Part shown: positions 1 to 7,847 of the stretch, in pieces
Layout of the letters: the number at the start of each line of letters is the position of its first letter
How positions within the stretch are numbered: position 1 is the first letter of the stretch
IMG/VR virus record: IMGVR_UViG_3300042564_003692
Span: 1 to 37,624 of that record
Direction: 5' to 3' (one strand)
From: a virus
DNA: 37,624 nt
Notes under the pieces: generated by a model
What the model was told of the DNA's origin: nothing
The model's database searches: none
Seen by the model: only the letters and a program-made list of their open reading frames with translations
Position numbers and translations under genes: made by a program

Positions 1-1143
1 CCGGCCGATGAACGACAGGAAGCGCGCGTCGTCGGTGTTGTAGATTTTGACCTGGTCGCCGGCCGCGATCGTCGCGTTGCCGACCACCGTGACCGTGCAC
101 AAGCCGCTCACGACATCGACGTCGCCGCCGGTCGCCTCGAAAACCTGGGGCTGCACGAACGTGCCGGCGCGGACTTTCGTAAACCCGGTGACGCATCTCG
201 ATGCGGCGGCCGGCGTGAAGGTCTCGTTGGCACCGGGCAGGGCGAAAGTCAGCGTGCTTGCCGTCGGCGTACCGGTCACCACCCGGGTGCCATTCGGGTT
301 GGTCGTCGAGAAACCCAGGCCGGAAACCACCACCGTGTCCCCGGTTGTCAGCCCGTGGTCCGCCACCGTGATCGTCGCGACATTCGACACCAGGGAGCCG
401 AGCGTGATCGCGCGACCCGCCGTGCCATGCCACTCCCACGCCTGCTCGCCGTCGCGGAACAGGAAGACCCGGTCGAACGCCTGGATCAAATCGACGTCGC
501 TCGAGATCGTGCCTCCGGTGGGATACGAGATCGCCACCGGCGTGCCGGTATCGAGCGCGACCCGGTATGCCTCGCCGGATCCTGCGATGACGATGAACTC
601 GTCGGAGTCGGACGATGGATCCGAGAAGACGCACGACCCGTAGATCGCCGCAGCGGCACCATCGTCGATCACGCTCCGAACCTTCCCCGACCCGGTGTAG
701 GTCTCGGAACTCACCGCGCCGGGAATCTCAAACGTGAACTGGTTCGCCGTCGTGATCGTCACGAACCGCACACCGTTGGGATCCACCGTGCCAGTCAGCG
801 ACTCGATCCCCAGGTAGCCGGACGCACCGATGGCAAACCCGTGCGACGTCACCTCGACCGTCACCAGCGTGCCCACCCGGGACGCCGAAACAATCGACGC
901 ACCACCGGCAGCATCGACCACGAAGAACGGCAGCCGCAGCGGATCCCCGTCGGATTGCAGCGCCCCGCTCAGATTGCCGATCGCGAGCCGCGGCTGCCAA
1001 CTGCCCCGATCCATCCGACCGTTGAGCGACGACGAAACCTCGCCGGCCTGCAGTTGCTCCGCTTCCAGCCTCGCATTCAGGCGCAGGAAACCGCGGTCAC
1101 CCAGGGAGACCGTGGCACCACCGGATGACCCGCCAGCAACCAT
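1..1143 (-). CDS. Tail tube protein B-like virion protein, N-terminal part (runs off left edge)
   Basis: The frame is open for 381 codons from an ATG at 1143 to the window edge. The ATG overlaps the stop of the upstream 89-aa gene (ATGA), so the two are translationally coupled. The N-terminus (GDRGFLRLNARLEAEQLQAGEV, then NGRMDRGSWQPR) resembles the opening of podoviral tail proteins that follow the neck. It is followed by two copies of a beta-rich repeat, at about residues 84-155 and 245-335, each with a V-T/S-x-H-G-(F/L)-x-x-G core, an NPNG turn and an F-T/A ending. The frame ends on a complete codon at position 1 and would continue in phase into the fragment at 37424-37624 if the molecule is circular. 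Family members are usually several hundred residues longer than the 447 aa this joining gives. The tail role comes from layout and similarity by eye. Confidence 0.7.
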   Translation of the reverse strand, partial: MVAGGSSGGATVSLGDRGFLRLNARLEAEQLQAGEVSSSLNGRMDRGSWQPRLAIGNLSGALQSDGDPLRLPFFVVDAAGGASIVSASRVGTLVTVEVTSHGFAIGASGYLGIESLTGTVDPNGVRFVTITTANQFTFEIPGAVSSETYTGSGKVRSVIDDGAAAAIYGSCVFSDPSSDSDEFIVIAGSGEAYRVALDTGTPVAISYPTGGTISSDVDLIQAFDRVFLFRDGEQAWEWHGTAGRAITLGSLVSNVATITVADHGLTTGDTVVVSGLGFSTTNPNGTRVVTGTPTASTLTFALPGANETFTPAAASRCVTGFTKVRAGTFVQPQVFEATGGDVDVVSGLCTVTVVGNATIAAGDQVKIYNTDDARFLSFIGR

Positions 1144-1412
1144 CAGGCGACCGTGTAGTTGCCGTCGAGAACGTAGACGATGACGACGCCGGACGTCACG
1201 CCCAGCGACGTGGTCACCCCGCCAATGGGGTAGCCCGCCGGGATTGTGACCCCGATCAGTTTCGTGCTGCCGCCCACCAGGTTTCCGGCATAGGAGGACA
1301 GCACCGCATCGACCGTCACCGAAACAAACCGGGCTTGCCCGGTGAACGTCTGACCGGCGCTTAGGACCACGCCCCCGCCCATACCCTGCAAATCGTAGGC
1401 ATCCTTCGACAT
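1143..1412 (-). CDS. Small virion-associated protein, first gene of the late block
   Basis: An 89-aa beta-rich protein with no signal peptide. It opens with the pattern YDLQGMGGGVVLSAGQTFTG and has a hydrophobic, glycine- and valine-rich C-terminal half (SGVVIVYVLDGNYTVA). Small proteins with this opening occur among structural genes of many tailed phages and may be spike or fibre-associated, but their exact role is not established. The gene is the first after the long noncoding gap, so it probably opens the late transcript. The 16-bp late motif at 1456-1471 ends 44 bp before its ATG. Its stop overlaps the start of the tail protein gene (ATGA). No Shine-Dalgarno site is visible. Confidence 0.65.
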   Translation of the reverse strand: MSKDAYDLQGMGGGVVLSAGQTFTGQARFVSVTVDAVLSSYAGNLVGGSTKLIGVTIPAGYPIGGVTTSLGVTSGVVIVYVLDGNYTVA

Positions 1413-1452
1413 GCCGTCCCGCTATCACTGCGGGCGCGGCGGGTCAATCCCT

Positions 1453-1471
1453 AACGCAATCGGATTGCGTT
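1453..1471. promoter_or_regulatory. Perfect 19-bp palindrome upstream of the late block (late site A)
   Basis: AACGCAATC and GATTGCGTT flank a single central base. The inner 16 bp (1456-1471, GCAATCGGATTGCGTT) match two other sites, at 22283-22298 and 25465-25480. The site lies 44 bp upstream of the first late start codon at 1412. It is most likely an operator or activator site for late transcription. The XRE-type protein encoded at 2396-2647, just upstream, is a plausible but unproven ligand. Confidence 0.6.
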
Positions 1472-1871
1472 TGCAGCTCGCTTGCAGTTCGAGGGCAGAC
1501 ATCGATGGGATGACGATGGGGTGAAAGGGGGTTGGCCCATTGCGGAATTTTTTGTGGGGCAGGCTGACCGGTCCCGGATTTTTGGGTGGTCGATCCCCGA
1601 CCCCCTCCCCCCCCCTGGTCGGCGGCCATAACTTGTTACAACGGGTCTAATGCCGAGTCCGTTGCCGCTGGTTATCAACGACTTGTGATTGCTCGGCTGT
1701 AATTGTGGCAAGTCGGGGCGCTTCCTGTCACCCATGCGCATGTTCCACGGCTGACCCTCGCGCGTTTCCGGGGCGGCCGGCGCAACCGGGACCGGTTCGG
1801 CTCGCCCATCGTCCGACCTGCCTCCGACCTGCTGCCTGTCCGCTCCCCCCTTTCGTGCTCTCGCTCGCCCC

Positions 1872-1957
1872 GACGCGCAGGAAGGCACCGTGGCAGCCTC
1901 GCGCCCCTTCTCTGGGATCATGTGGCACCCTGCACCCTGAGACGCGCAGGAAAGCAC
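1872..1957 (+). repeat. 17-bp direct repeat, two copies
   Basis: GACGCGCAGGAAGGCAC at 1872-1888 and GACGCGCAGGAAAGCAC at 1941-1957 differ at one base and lie 69 bp apart. Both are in the noncoding region between the early and late blocks. They may bind a protein, but no function can be assigned. Confidence 0.5.
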
Positions 1958-2049
1958 TTCTGTCGCCAGCAAAGCAGCACCAGCAGAACTGGGTGCGATC
2001 CGTTGAATGGGATCCAAGTGGGATCGGCAGCAGGGGCAAATTGGGCAGC

Positions 2050-2314
2050 GGGGGACATGGGGGACATAAGGGCGGGTTGCAGAAACATGTTCTATAGAGA
2101 GAAATCCCCCCTATAGGGAGCTTAGGACATTTATGTCCCCCATGTCCCCCAAGGCAGGATAGGTCTTTCCCTCTTAGTGTTTTAGATGCGGGGGACATGG
2201 TTTTTCTTGATCCCCCAACGGGGGACATGGGGGACATGGGCATTTTGGGCGGGGGACTAGCGGGAGATGGAAACGGAACTCGCTGCTGAAAATCACAGGG
2301 GAGATGGGGGACAT
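2050..2314. repeat. Iteron array: eight copies of GGGGGACAT, candidate replication origin
   Basis: Exact plus-strand copies start at 2050, 2059, 2190, 2220, 2229 and 2306. Two exact copies on the minus strand occupy 2133-2141 and 2142-2150. Three pairs are directly abutting (2050/2059, 2133/2142, 2220/2229). The first two pairs form a perfect 20-bp inverted repeat, GGGGGACATGGGGGACATAA at 2050-2069 against 2131-2150, with a 61-bp spacer. A near copy (GGGGGACTA) lies at about 2251-2259. Phage P4 alpha protein, a primase-helicase of the same general type as the one encoded at 3030-5510, binds repeats of the form GGTGAACAR, which match this word at six of nine positions. Origin function is inferred. 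Confidence 0.6.
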
Positions 2315-2341
2315 GGATACGAGACGCTCTCTCGACTGCAC

Positions 2342-2375
2342 GAAAATGCCCGCCGACCTGGATTGGCCGGCGGGC
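2342..2375 (-). terminator. Intrinsic terminator of the early operon
   Basis: Read on the minus strand, just after the stop of the last early gene at 2396, GCCCGCCG and CGGCGGGC form a perfect 8-bp GC stem (2368-2375 with 2348-2355) with a 12-nt loop. A short T-rich run, ATTTTCG, follows. Its position between the early operon and the noncoding origin region fits a stop for early transcripts. The T-tract is short, so termination may be partial. Confidence 0.6.
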
Positions 2376-2395
2376 TGGGGCGTGGTGCTGATCGG

Positions 2396-2647
2396 TCACT
2401 TCACGAGCCGCAGGGTCACCCCATCATCCACCAGGATATCGTTGGGGGTGCAGTCGAGTGCCGCGCAGAGCTTCATCAGGTTCGCCAGGCACGGTCGCCC
2501 GTATGCCCTCTCGAAGCGACCGATAGAGTCAATCGACAATCCGGTGACCTTGGCGACATCGGCCTGGGTCATCCCTCGAGCCTGCCGGAAGGTTGCGAGT
2601 CGCCCTGCAATCATGTAGTCGAGTCGTCTCTGGTCGTTGGTGGTCAT
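2396..2647 (-). CDS. XRE-family helix-turn-helix regulator, last gene of the early operon
   Basis: An 83-aa DNA-binding protein with the order typical of Cro/CI-type domains: a GRLATFRQARGMTQADVAKVTG helix pair, the recognition helix SIDSIGRFERAYG, then LANLMKLCAALDCTPNDIL. It is nearly all domain, with only a short C-terminal tail. A GTG at 2659, overlapping the upstream stop (GTGA), would add four residues. The ATG at 2647 is preferred because it is preceded by the ACC-rich leader common here. As the last early gene, next to the late block, it is a good candidate regulator of late transcription or of the switch from early to late, possibly acting at GCAAYNNNRTTGCGTT sites. That assignment is inference. 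Confidence 0.8.
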   Translation of the reverse strand: MTTNDQRRLDYMIAGRLATFRQARGMTQADVAKVTGLSIDSIGRFERAYGRPCLANLMKLCAALDCTPNDILVDDGVTLRLVK

Positions 2648-2655
2648 AGTGGTGA

Positions 2656-3015
2656 TCACTGGGGGCGCTGCCTTCTTTCGATCTCCGACTTGAGGTAGAC
2701 CGACAGGTCGAGCGCCTCTTCGTAGGCGTGCCGCAGCATGTCGTCCTGCGACTCCGCGACGGTCACCCCGTATTTGGCGATACCCAGGCGCTGCCGCGCC
2801 GCGATGTCCTGGCAGACTCGAGCCTCGACGCCGGTCGCGGCCGGCGGGTCCGGTTCACCCTGCATCCTGTTCTGTTCCTCGTTCCAGTCGTCGATCAGCT
2901 TGCGGATCGCGGTGCTGATAGCCGGCGGCGGGTCGTTGCCGATTGCCTCCTCGATCAGTGCATACCATTCCGGTGGTTCCGGGTGGTCGGGCGGGTCGTT
3001 ATACCAGTCGTTCAT
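2656..3015 (-). CDS. MazG-like / conserved phage protein of unknown function
   Basis: A 119-aa protein. Its C-terminal half (AARQRLGIAKYGVTVAESQDDMLRHAYEEALDLSVYLKSEIE) carries the pattern R-Q-x-L-G-x-x-K-Y-G ... H-A-x-E-E-x-L-D, common in small phage proteins near replication genes. The EEALD motif recalls the metal-binding helix of MazG-type nucleotide pyrophosphohydrolases, but the protein is short and catalysis cannot be assumed. The ATG at 3015 was chosen because it follows the primase-helicase stop (3030) with the local TGAACCAATCCACGACC-ATG leader. A longer in-frame extension would lie antiparallel to nothing but inside the primase gene and looks like noise. Its stop overlaps the alternative GTG start of the XRE gene. 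Confidence 0.6.
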   Translation of the reverse strand: MNDWYNDPPDHPEPPEWYALIEEAIGNDPPPAISTAIRKLIDDWNEEQNRMQGEPDPPAATGVEARVCQDIAARQRLGIAKYGVTVAESQDDMLRHAYEEALDLSVYLKSEIERRQRPQ

Positions 3016-3029
3016 GGTCGTGGATTGGT

Positions 3030-5510
3030 TCAGTCGTCCCCCAGTTCGCTCCCGATGATCCGCAGGCCGCGGAACATGGTGGCGTTGTTGTGCCCACGAT
3101 AGCTCTCGAGTCCTTTCTCGCGCAACCTGGCAGTCAGTTGCCGCACGGTGCTGTAGTTCGACTTCTCCCCGTTGTCCTGGCACCAGGCCAGGTAGACCTT
3201 GAGCAACCGCTGCGCCGGCACGCTGTCGGCGAGATCGCGCTCGGTGCGCTCCTCGAGGAAGTTGCCGACCTGGTCCTGCTCGGACTGGTATTCGCCGGTC
3301 GCCTCGAGCACGGCTTTCGGTGGGCACAGTCCGCCCATCTCGTGATACTCCTGCCAGGCGGCGAGCACCCAGTTGAGGATCCCCGGCAGTTCCTGGCGGA
3401 ACTCGGCGAGCACCTCGTTGCGCGGCCGGCGCTCGTCGATCGGGATGGTGACGGTGAATGGGATCAGGCAGATGCGCCGCCAGATGCCTGCGTCGGTGCC
3501 CTCGATGGTCGGCTTGTGGTTGCCGGTCATCCAGAGTTTGTGCGTGGGGCTGAAAACGTAGGGTCGCTCGTAGGGTCGGCGCGCCACGATGTCGTCGCCG
3601 CCGATCAGCGCCTTAACCATGCTCTCGGCGAGCTTGTAGCCGGCCGGGATCTCGTCGGTGATCGCGACCCGGCAGCCTTCGAGCGTGCTCTTCTTGTAGT
3701 CGTCGTTGGCATCGGATCGCGTCGCCAGCAGCGTCTTGACGTCGATGGTCGTCATCAGTTCGCCGAGGAGCATTTTGAAGGTCAGCATGAACGTGCTCTT
3801 GCCGTTCGCGCCGCCGCCGTAGCTGAAGAACAGCACGTCGGCATCGGTCAGTCCGGTCAGGCTGTAGGCGACGGCGCGCATCACGAACGACGAGACCTCT
3901 GGGTCGGGCAGGATCCGGTCCACGAACGCGCGGAACTTCGGGCAGTCCGCATCGGGATCGAACGTCACGCCGGCGCGGTGGGTGAGCATGTCGCGGGGGT
4001 GCGCCTCGCGGAACTCGCACGCATCGAAATCGAGCACCCCGTTCTCGACGGCGAGCAGATACGGGTTGCGGTCGAACTCCGACGCGCGGCAGGCGAGCTT
4101 CGGCATGGCTTTCGCGAAATCCATCGTCCCTCGCAGGTGCTGCGTGCGGTGCAGATCCTTGATGCGAGCGGTGGCGTTCTTGATGACCGCGCGCCGCGGG
4201 TCGCTCTTGATGTCCTCGCTCGGGTGGGCGGCGATCTGCTGCCGCATCTCGGCAATCAGGTCACGATAGCAACCCGACAGCGTGTCGGTCATCTCGACCT
4301 TGACGGCATCGACGTGGTCTCGCTCCCAGATCGACCGGCGATAGATGCGCCAGCACCCGGCGAAATGGTCGTAGAGTCGCGACCCCTGGGCGACCGACTG
4401 CCACAGTTCGGCGTCGCCGCGCTGCTCGTGGTTGAGGCACCACTCGACGAACTGCGGGTTGTCGCTGTCCTCGGCACCCTCGACGTCGGAGATCCGGCGC
4501 GCCGGCCCGTCGGCGTGGTCGGGTGCCACCTCGATGAGCTTCGACCTCGACTCCCCGTTGGCGAAACTGATGCGGCCGCACCAGCGTTTCCGGCGGGCGG
4601 CCGCCGCGGCGTCGAACCCGTGCGCCTGAGCATACCAGGCGAGCGTGCCGACCCGGATGTCGCGCAGACGCTTCTTGTATTTCCGCTGATACTCGCCGGG
4701 TTCCTCTTCCGGCGACCATTCCTCGAGCAGCGAGCACCCGGCAGTCTCGTCGAGCACCGACCACACCGCGGATGCGATGCGGATCCAGTCCTCGTAGTCC
4801 GGCCGCGGTGGGACGAACGCCAGCATCTCGCGGACGTCCTCGACGGTGGTGTCGCCGGCGTCGAATCCGGTCTCGCCGCGGGCAGCCTGCTTCTTCGGCT
4901 GCAGCACCTGGACGTTGTCGCGGATCCATGCGCCCGGGTCGTGCGACACGAAGCACAGGCGGCCGGGATCCTTGGTCGCCCGGTCGATCTTCAGCCCGAA
5001 CCGCAGGAAGTGCTCCTCGGCAGCCTCGAACGACGCGCGGTGCTTCTCGACGTCGGGCAGGATCGAGATGACCGCTTTGACCCCCTTCCCCGATGGGGAG
5101 ACGAATGCGGCACCGACGTGCGGATCGGCGCGCAGCAGGTCCATGATCTCCCCGACGTCGAGATGCGGGTGGTCCTTGCCGTCGAAGTCGCCCTGCAGCC
5201 ACCCCGAGTGCTCGATCGCGCGCTGCTCCGGTGTGGCGTCGCCGCGGCGGGTCTCCATCCAGCCCGACAGCATGACTGCGGGCAGGTTGCGCTTGCTTTT
5301 GTCGTAGTTGTCCTGGCCGCGCGACTCGAGCGCGCTCCGCAGGTCATCCACCTGCGTTTGCCATCGGCCGGCGGAAATCATGCCGACCAGTTCCGGCAGG
5401 GTGATCTCGTCGGTCGGGTCGGATCCGAAGGCATTGTCGAAGAATGCCAGGCGCGGGTGGGCGAGCATCGCCTGGTTCTGGCTAGGGGCGAAAAGGTCGG
5501 AGAGTTTCAT
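3030..5510 (-). CDS. Primase-helicase, D5/P4-alpha type
   Basis: An 826-aa replication protein. Residues about 60-205 resemble the VirE/BT4734-type N-terminal domain (WLQGDFDGKDHP, then AAFVSPSGKGVKAV). Residues about 222-300 resemble a PriCT-2 domain (EDVREMLAFVPP ... DYEDWIRIASAVW). A D5-type N-terminal region precedes a superfamily 3 helicase core: Walker A GGGANGKST (565-573), Walker B-like RVAITDE (614-620), sensor MTGNHKP (661-667) and a GIWRR arginine motif (675-679). The expected role is to open the origin and prime synthesis for host polymerase. It follows the Pif1-like helicase gene by 6 bp and lies about 0.7 kb from the GGGGGACAT array, its likely target. No classic Shine-Dalgarno site precedes the ATG. 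Confidence 0.88.
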   Translation of the reverse strand: MKLSDLFAPSQNQAMLAHPRLAFFDNAFGSDPTDEITLPELVGMISAGRWQTQVDDLRSALESRGQDNYDKSKRNLPAVMLSGWMETRRGDATPEQRAIEHSGWLQGDFDGKDHPHLDVGEIMDLLRADPHVGAAFVSPSGKGVKAVISILPDVEKHRASFEAAEEHFLRFGLKIDRATKDPGRLCFVSHDPGAWIRDNVQVLQPKKQAARGETGFDAGDTTVEDVREMLAFVPPRPDYEDWIRIASAVWSVLDETAGCSLLEEWSPEEEPGEYQRKYKKRLRDIRVGTLAWYAQAHGFDAAAAARRKRWCGRISFANGESRSKLIEVAPDHADGPARRISDVEGAEDSDNPQFVEWCLNHEQRGDAELWQSVAQGSRLYDHFAGCWRIYRRSIWERDHVDAVKVEMTDTLSGCYRDLIAEMRQQIAAHPSEDIKSDPRRAVIKNATARIKDLHRTQHLRGTMDFAKAMPKLACRASEFDRNPYLLAVENGVLDFDACEFREAHPRDMLTHRAGVTFDPDADCPKFRAFVDRILPDPEVSSFVMRAVAYSLTGLTDADVLFFSYGGGANGKSTFMLTFKMLLGELMTTIDVKTLLATRSDANDDYKKSTLEGCRVAITDEIPAGYKLAESMVKALIGGDDIVARRPYERPYVFSPTHKLWMTGNHKPTIEGTDAGIWRRICLIPFTVTIPIDERRPRNEVLAEFRQELPGILNWVLAAWQEYHEMGGLCPPKAVLEATGEYQSEQDQVGNFLEERTERDLADSVPAQRLLKVYLAWCQDNGEKSNYSTVRQLTARLREKGLESYRGHNNATMFRGLRIIGSELGDD

Positions 5511-5516
5511 GAGGTG

Positions 5517-6887
5517 TCAGTAGTCGTCGGAGAGGGAGAACGGTTTGTCGGTCGAGGCGGCGAGGCATCCAACGTCATCGCCCCACGCGGCTTCGATTTC
5601 GCGGTGGAATTTCTTGGCGTCGTCGGAGACCCAAACCCCCTTGAACATATCTTTCATGTACAGCCCGTCGAGACTACGGACCCGGGAGAGTGCGACGTAG
5701 GCTTGCCCAGGCTCGCGGGCCGCGCGGATGTCGATCAACGCGCGCGGGATCGTCAGTCCCTGACTCTTGTGGATGGTGCATGCCCACGCGAGCCGCAGCG
5801 GGAACTGGACGAAGGTGCCGGTGGATTCGCCGATCGTCGCGTCGAACTGCCACGTCTTGCGAGCCACGTTCAGCGCCAGCCCGCTGTCGAGAGCGACGTC
5901 CACCTGGTCCTCGCGCCACCCGGTGACGGTGCCCATGTCGCCATTGGCGGCGAGCAGCGAGTCGCTGCCCTCGGCAGGAAGATTCGCAGTGACCATCACG
6001 CGCGCCCCGATCTTCAGCCGCAGCACGGTCGGGGTCACCAAGTTCTTCTGCAGCCAGGCGATCTCCTCCTCGGGACCGTAACCGTCAGCAGTGAAGATGA
6101 TCTCGGGCGACTCGATCGCCTCGAGTTGGTAGGCATTCCACTTATCGACCTGTGTGTTGTGGGTCATCAGCCGCAGCAGGTTGCGGTCGGGGAACATGGC
6201 GACCCGGGTGCGGAGCAGCGCGGACCCTTCCGATGTCACCCGTCCTTCGCGGAACATGTTGAGCAGGTCCACGAACCGCGCGTCGCGCTGCCGGTGAACG
6301 GTTCGCAGCGAGACTGAATGAAAGCCCGCGGCCTGCCATGCACGAGACTGGAACGCCCAGTCGTAAACGCCAGTCTTGGAGACTGGGGGAAGCTGCAGGA
6401 AATCCCCGACGGCGACCACCTGGATCCCGCCGAACGGAAGGTCCGGTTCATTTCGGATCGCACGGCAGACGTAGTCGATGAAATCGAGCGTGCGCCCCGG
6501 CAGCATGCTGACCTCGTCGATGATCAGCATCCTGGTGCGACTGATCCGCTGGCAGGTCGAGACGAACGACCGGCCGCGACCGCTCATCCATTGGTAGTAG
6601 TCGCCGAACGACTGGTTGGGTTTCGGCCCGATGCCGATCCCCGACCACCGGTAGACGGTCGAGGTTTCGACGTCCTGGCCGAACTCCGCGGAGAGCTTGT
6701 CGCGCAGGTTCAAGGCAGCCACGCCGGTGGTGGCGCAGACTTTCATGCCGCGGTCGCCGAGCCGGCGGCGGATCACCTCCACGGTGACGGATGATTTGCC
6801 GGTGCCGGCCGCGCCGGTGAGGAAGACGTTGCGTCCCTCGTTGATTCTCGCCATTGCGGCGATCTGGTCTTTGTCGAGTGTGATCAT
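5517..6887 (-). CDS. Pif1/RecD-like superfamily 1B DNA helicase
   Basis: A 456-aa ATP-dependent helicase. Near the N-terminus come the Q-motif region and Walker A, GAAGTGKS. These are followed by motif Ia (CATTGVAALNL), Walker B LIIDEVSML, motif III VAVGDFLQLPPVS, and near the C-terminus the UvrD-C2-type motifs TIHKSQGLT and QAYVALSRVRSLDGLYM, as in Pif1 and Dda proteins. A start at 6953 is possible but would overlap the upstream gene by 23 bp. The ATG at 6887 is preferred: it follows an ACCAACCAACCCC leader and starts MITLDKDQ, as is typical of the family. The protein ends SLSDDY, one of several acidic-aromatic tails in this genome. It probably acts at forks or in recombination alongside the SSB-like, exonuclease and RusA proteins. 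Confidence 0.85.
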   Translation of the reverse strand: MITLDKDQIAAMARINEGRNVFLTGAAGTGKSSVTVEVIRRRLGDRGMKVCATTGVAALNLRDKLSAEFGQDVETSTVYRWSGIGIGPKPNQSFGDYYQWMSGRGRSFVSTCQRISRTRMLIIDEVSMLPGRTLDFIDYVCRAIRNEPDLPFGGIQVVAVGDFLQLPPVSKTGVYDWAFQSRAWQAAGFHSVSLRTVHRQRDARFVDLLNMFREGRVTSEGSALLRTRVAMFPDRNLLRLMTHNTQVDKWNAYQLEAIESPEIIFTADGYGPEEEIAWLQKNLVTPTVLRLKIGARVMVTANLPAEGSDSLLAANGDMGTVTGWREDQVDVALDSGLALNVARKTWQFDATIGESTGTFVQFPLRLAWACTIHKSQGLTIPRALIDIRAAREPGQAYVALSRVRSLDGLYMKDMFKGVWVSDDAKKFHREIEAAWGDDVGCLAASTDKPFSLSDDY

Positions 6888-6930
6888 GGGGTTGGTTGGT
6901 GTGGTTATCGACACTTCAGGGTCGGGACAA

Positions 6931-7236
6931 TTATCTGTTCGGGATACGGACATAGACGGATCGCTCCGACTCGGGCAGCGACCAGTAATGGCGATTGAGT
7001 TCTTCGGCGTTGCCTTTCACGTCCACCCAAAGCCGCTCCCTCAGAGCCGCCATTCTCCACCATTGGCCGCGGGACAGCACGTAGTGGCGACAGGCGCAGG
7101 TAAGTCCGCGCTGCTGAAGGATTTTGTGGACGCCGCGACGAGGGCCTTCACCGCATCGAGAACAGCGCCAGCAATCCCGAACCAGCCGCTGGACTGAATC
7201 GCCAGCGGGCTTTGGAGGTGTGTCGGCGGTTTGCAT
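6931..7236 (-). CDS. Small cysteine-rich protein, possible zinc-binding
   Basis: A 101-aa protein not recognised as a named family. Cysteines at residues 22, 25 and 28 (CWRCSRC), with CAC and a histidine at 47-51, could bind one zinc ion. The C-terminal half is basic with several tryptophans (QWWRM, HYWSLPESER). The ATG lies five bases after the upstream stop at 7242. It sits inside the replication operon, so a DNA-associated role is plausible but unproven. Confidence 0.55.
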   Translation of the reverse strand: MQTADTPPKPAGDSVQRLVRDCWRCSRCGEGPRRGVHKILQQRGLTCACRHYVLSRGQWWRMAALRERLWVDVKGNAEELNRHYWSLPESERSVYVRIPNR

Positions 7237-7241
7237 GGCGA

Positions 7242-7457
7242 TCAGTCAGCTTGGACGTTCGTCCGATAGATCGCTACGTAGAGGTGTAACTCGGGCGCGT
7301 CTGCGTAGCGCTTCCACGTCCGGCTTCGCACCGTCCATTTCTGGCTTTCGTGGTCGATCTGGTCCCCTACTGCGACAGCGTGGGGCAGACTCCATTCTTC
7401 GATTTTGATGCAGCGTCCGTCAGTTTCGCAGAGTGCGACGGTTGTAGTGGTTTTCAT
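7242..7457 (-). CDS. Hypothetical protein, replication operon
   Basis: A 71-aa protein with alternating hydrophobic residues suggesting a small beta-rich fold (TTVALCETDGRCIKIEEW, then LHLYVAIYRTN). It has no recognisable motif, signal peptide or membrane segment. It is followed at five bases by the cysteine-rich gene and preceded by a gap of about 70 bp in which nothing is recognised. Confidence 0.5.
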   Translation of the reverse strand: MKTTTTVALCETDGRCIKIEEWSLPHAVAVGDQIDHESQKWTVRSRTWKRYADAPELHLYVAIYRTNVQAD

Positions 7458-7526
7458 AGCGATCGGAGTTTGCTGGTGAATTCCCGGACGAACAAGGCCG
7501 CCGCACGCGACCTGTCCCTGCCGTTG

Positions 7527-7847
7527 TTAGGTTTGAGGCGGAGACCCGCCGCCATCCGGCAGGGCCGGTCGCGTGGGCGCAGCGTTCGTCGCAAAATGGA
7601 ACTTGGCGCGGCAGGCTTCACACTCAAAAGCCTTGAAGGGATTCCCGGCGTGATATTCCTCGTATGGGATCAGCTCCAACCCGACCATTCGGCGCGCGTC
7701 CTCGTTGTAGCAGTATGGGCACATTTCGCGCTTGTCTCGCTCGGGGTGCGTATATCCGAAAGGCGACACAAACGACGAACAAGTCGCGGATGGACAATCC
7801 GCCTTCTGGGGTTCTTTCGGAGCGGGGATTTGGTCAGTGAGTGCCAT
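7527..7847 (-). CDS. Zinc-ribbon-like small protein
   Basis: A 106-aa protein with two C-x-x-C knuckles, MCPYC at about residues 42-46 and CEAC at about 76-79, spaced as in a zinc ribbon. An earlier cysteine pair (C18, C23) could form part of a second site. The C-terminus is proline- and glycine-rich. The start MALTDQIP at 7847 lies 14 bp inside the preceding gene; upstream in-frame codons run through that gene in another frame and are rejected. Zinc-ribbon proteins of this size in phage replication operons are usually uncharacterised. Confidence 0.55.
   Translation of the reverse strand: MALTDQIPAPKEPQKADCPSATCSSFVSPFGYTHPERDKREMCPYCYNEDARRMVGLELIPYEEYHAGNPFKAFECEACRAKFHFATNAAPTRPALPDGGGSPPQT

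Larger units (their letters stand above)
1413..2341. other. Noncoding region between early and late blocks: candidate origin and late promoter
   Basis: About 0.9 kb without a convincing gene; the open frames here are rich in proline, arginine and cysteine and lack any recognisable fold. It holds late site A (1453-1471), a 17-bp direct repeat (1872-1888 and 1941-1957) and a dense array of the 9-mer GGGGGACAT (2050-2314). The stretch between the two facing iteron pairs (2070-2130) contains CTATAG twice and is less GC-rich than its surroundings. A single weak DnaA-box-like word, TTATCAACG, lies at 1672-1680. The position, just downstream of the primase-helicase and regulator genes, fits a replication origin. 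Confidence 0.55.

Noticed and set aside
1672-1680. DnaA box TTATCAACG
   Set aside because: A single copy with two differences from TTATCCACA; expected by chance and not clustered.
2050-2314. CRISPR array
   Set aside because: Repeats are 9 bp, abutting or irregularly spaced, and present on both strands; no cas gene is present.
1728-2399. A 223-codon minus-strand frame starting at a GTG that overlaps the XRE gene stop
   Set aside because: It reads through the early terminator and the GGGGGACAT array, giving repetitive GGHGGHK and MSPMSP peptides and many cysteines and prolines. The peptide pattern comes from the DNA repeats, not from a protein family.
2943-6317. A 1124-codon open frame on the plus strand
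   Set aside because: It lies opposite the primase-helicase and Pif1-like genes, is rich in H, R, V and G, and has no motifs. It is the usual antisense shadow of GC-rich coding sequence.
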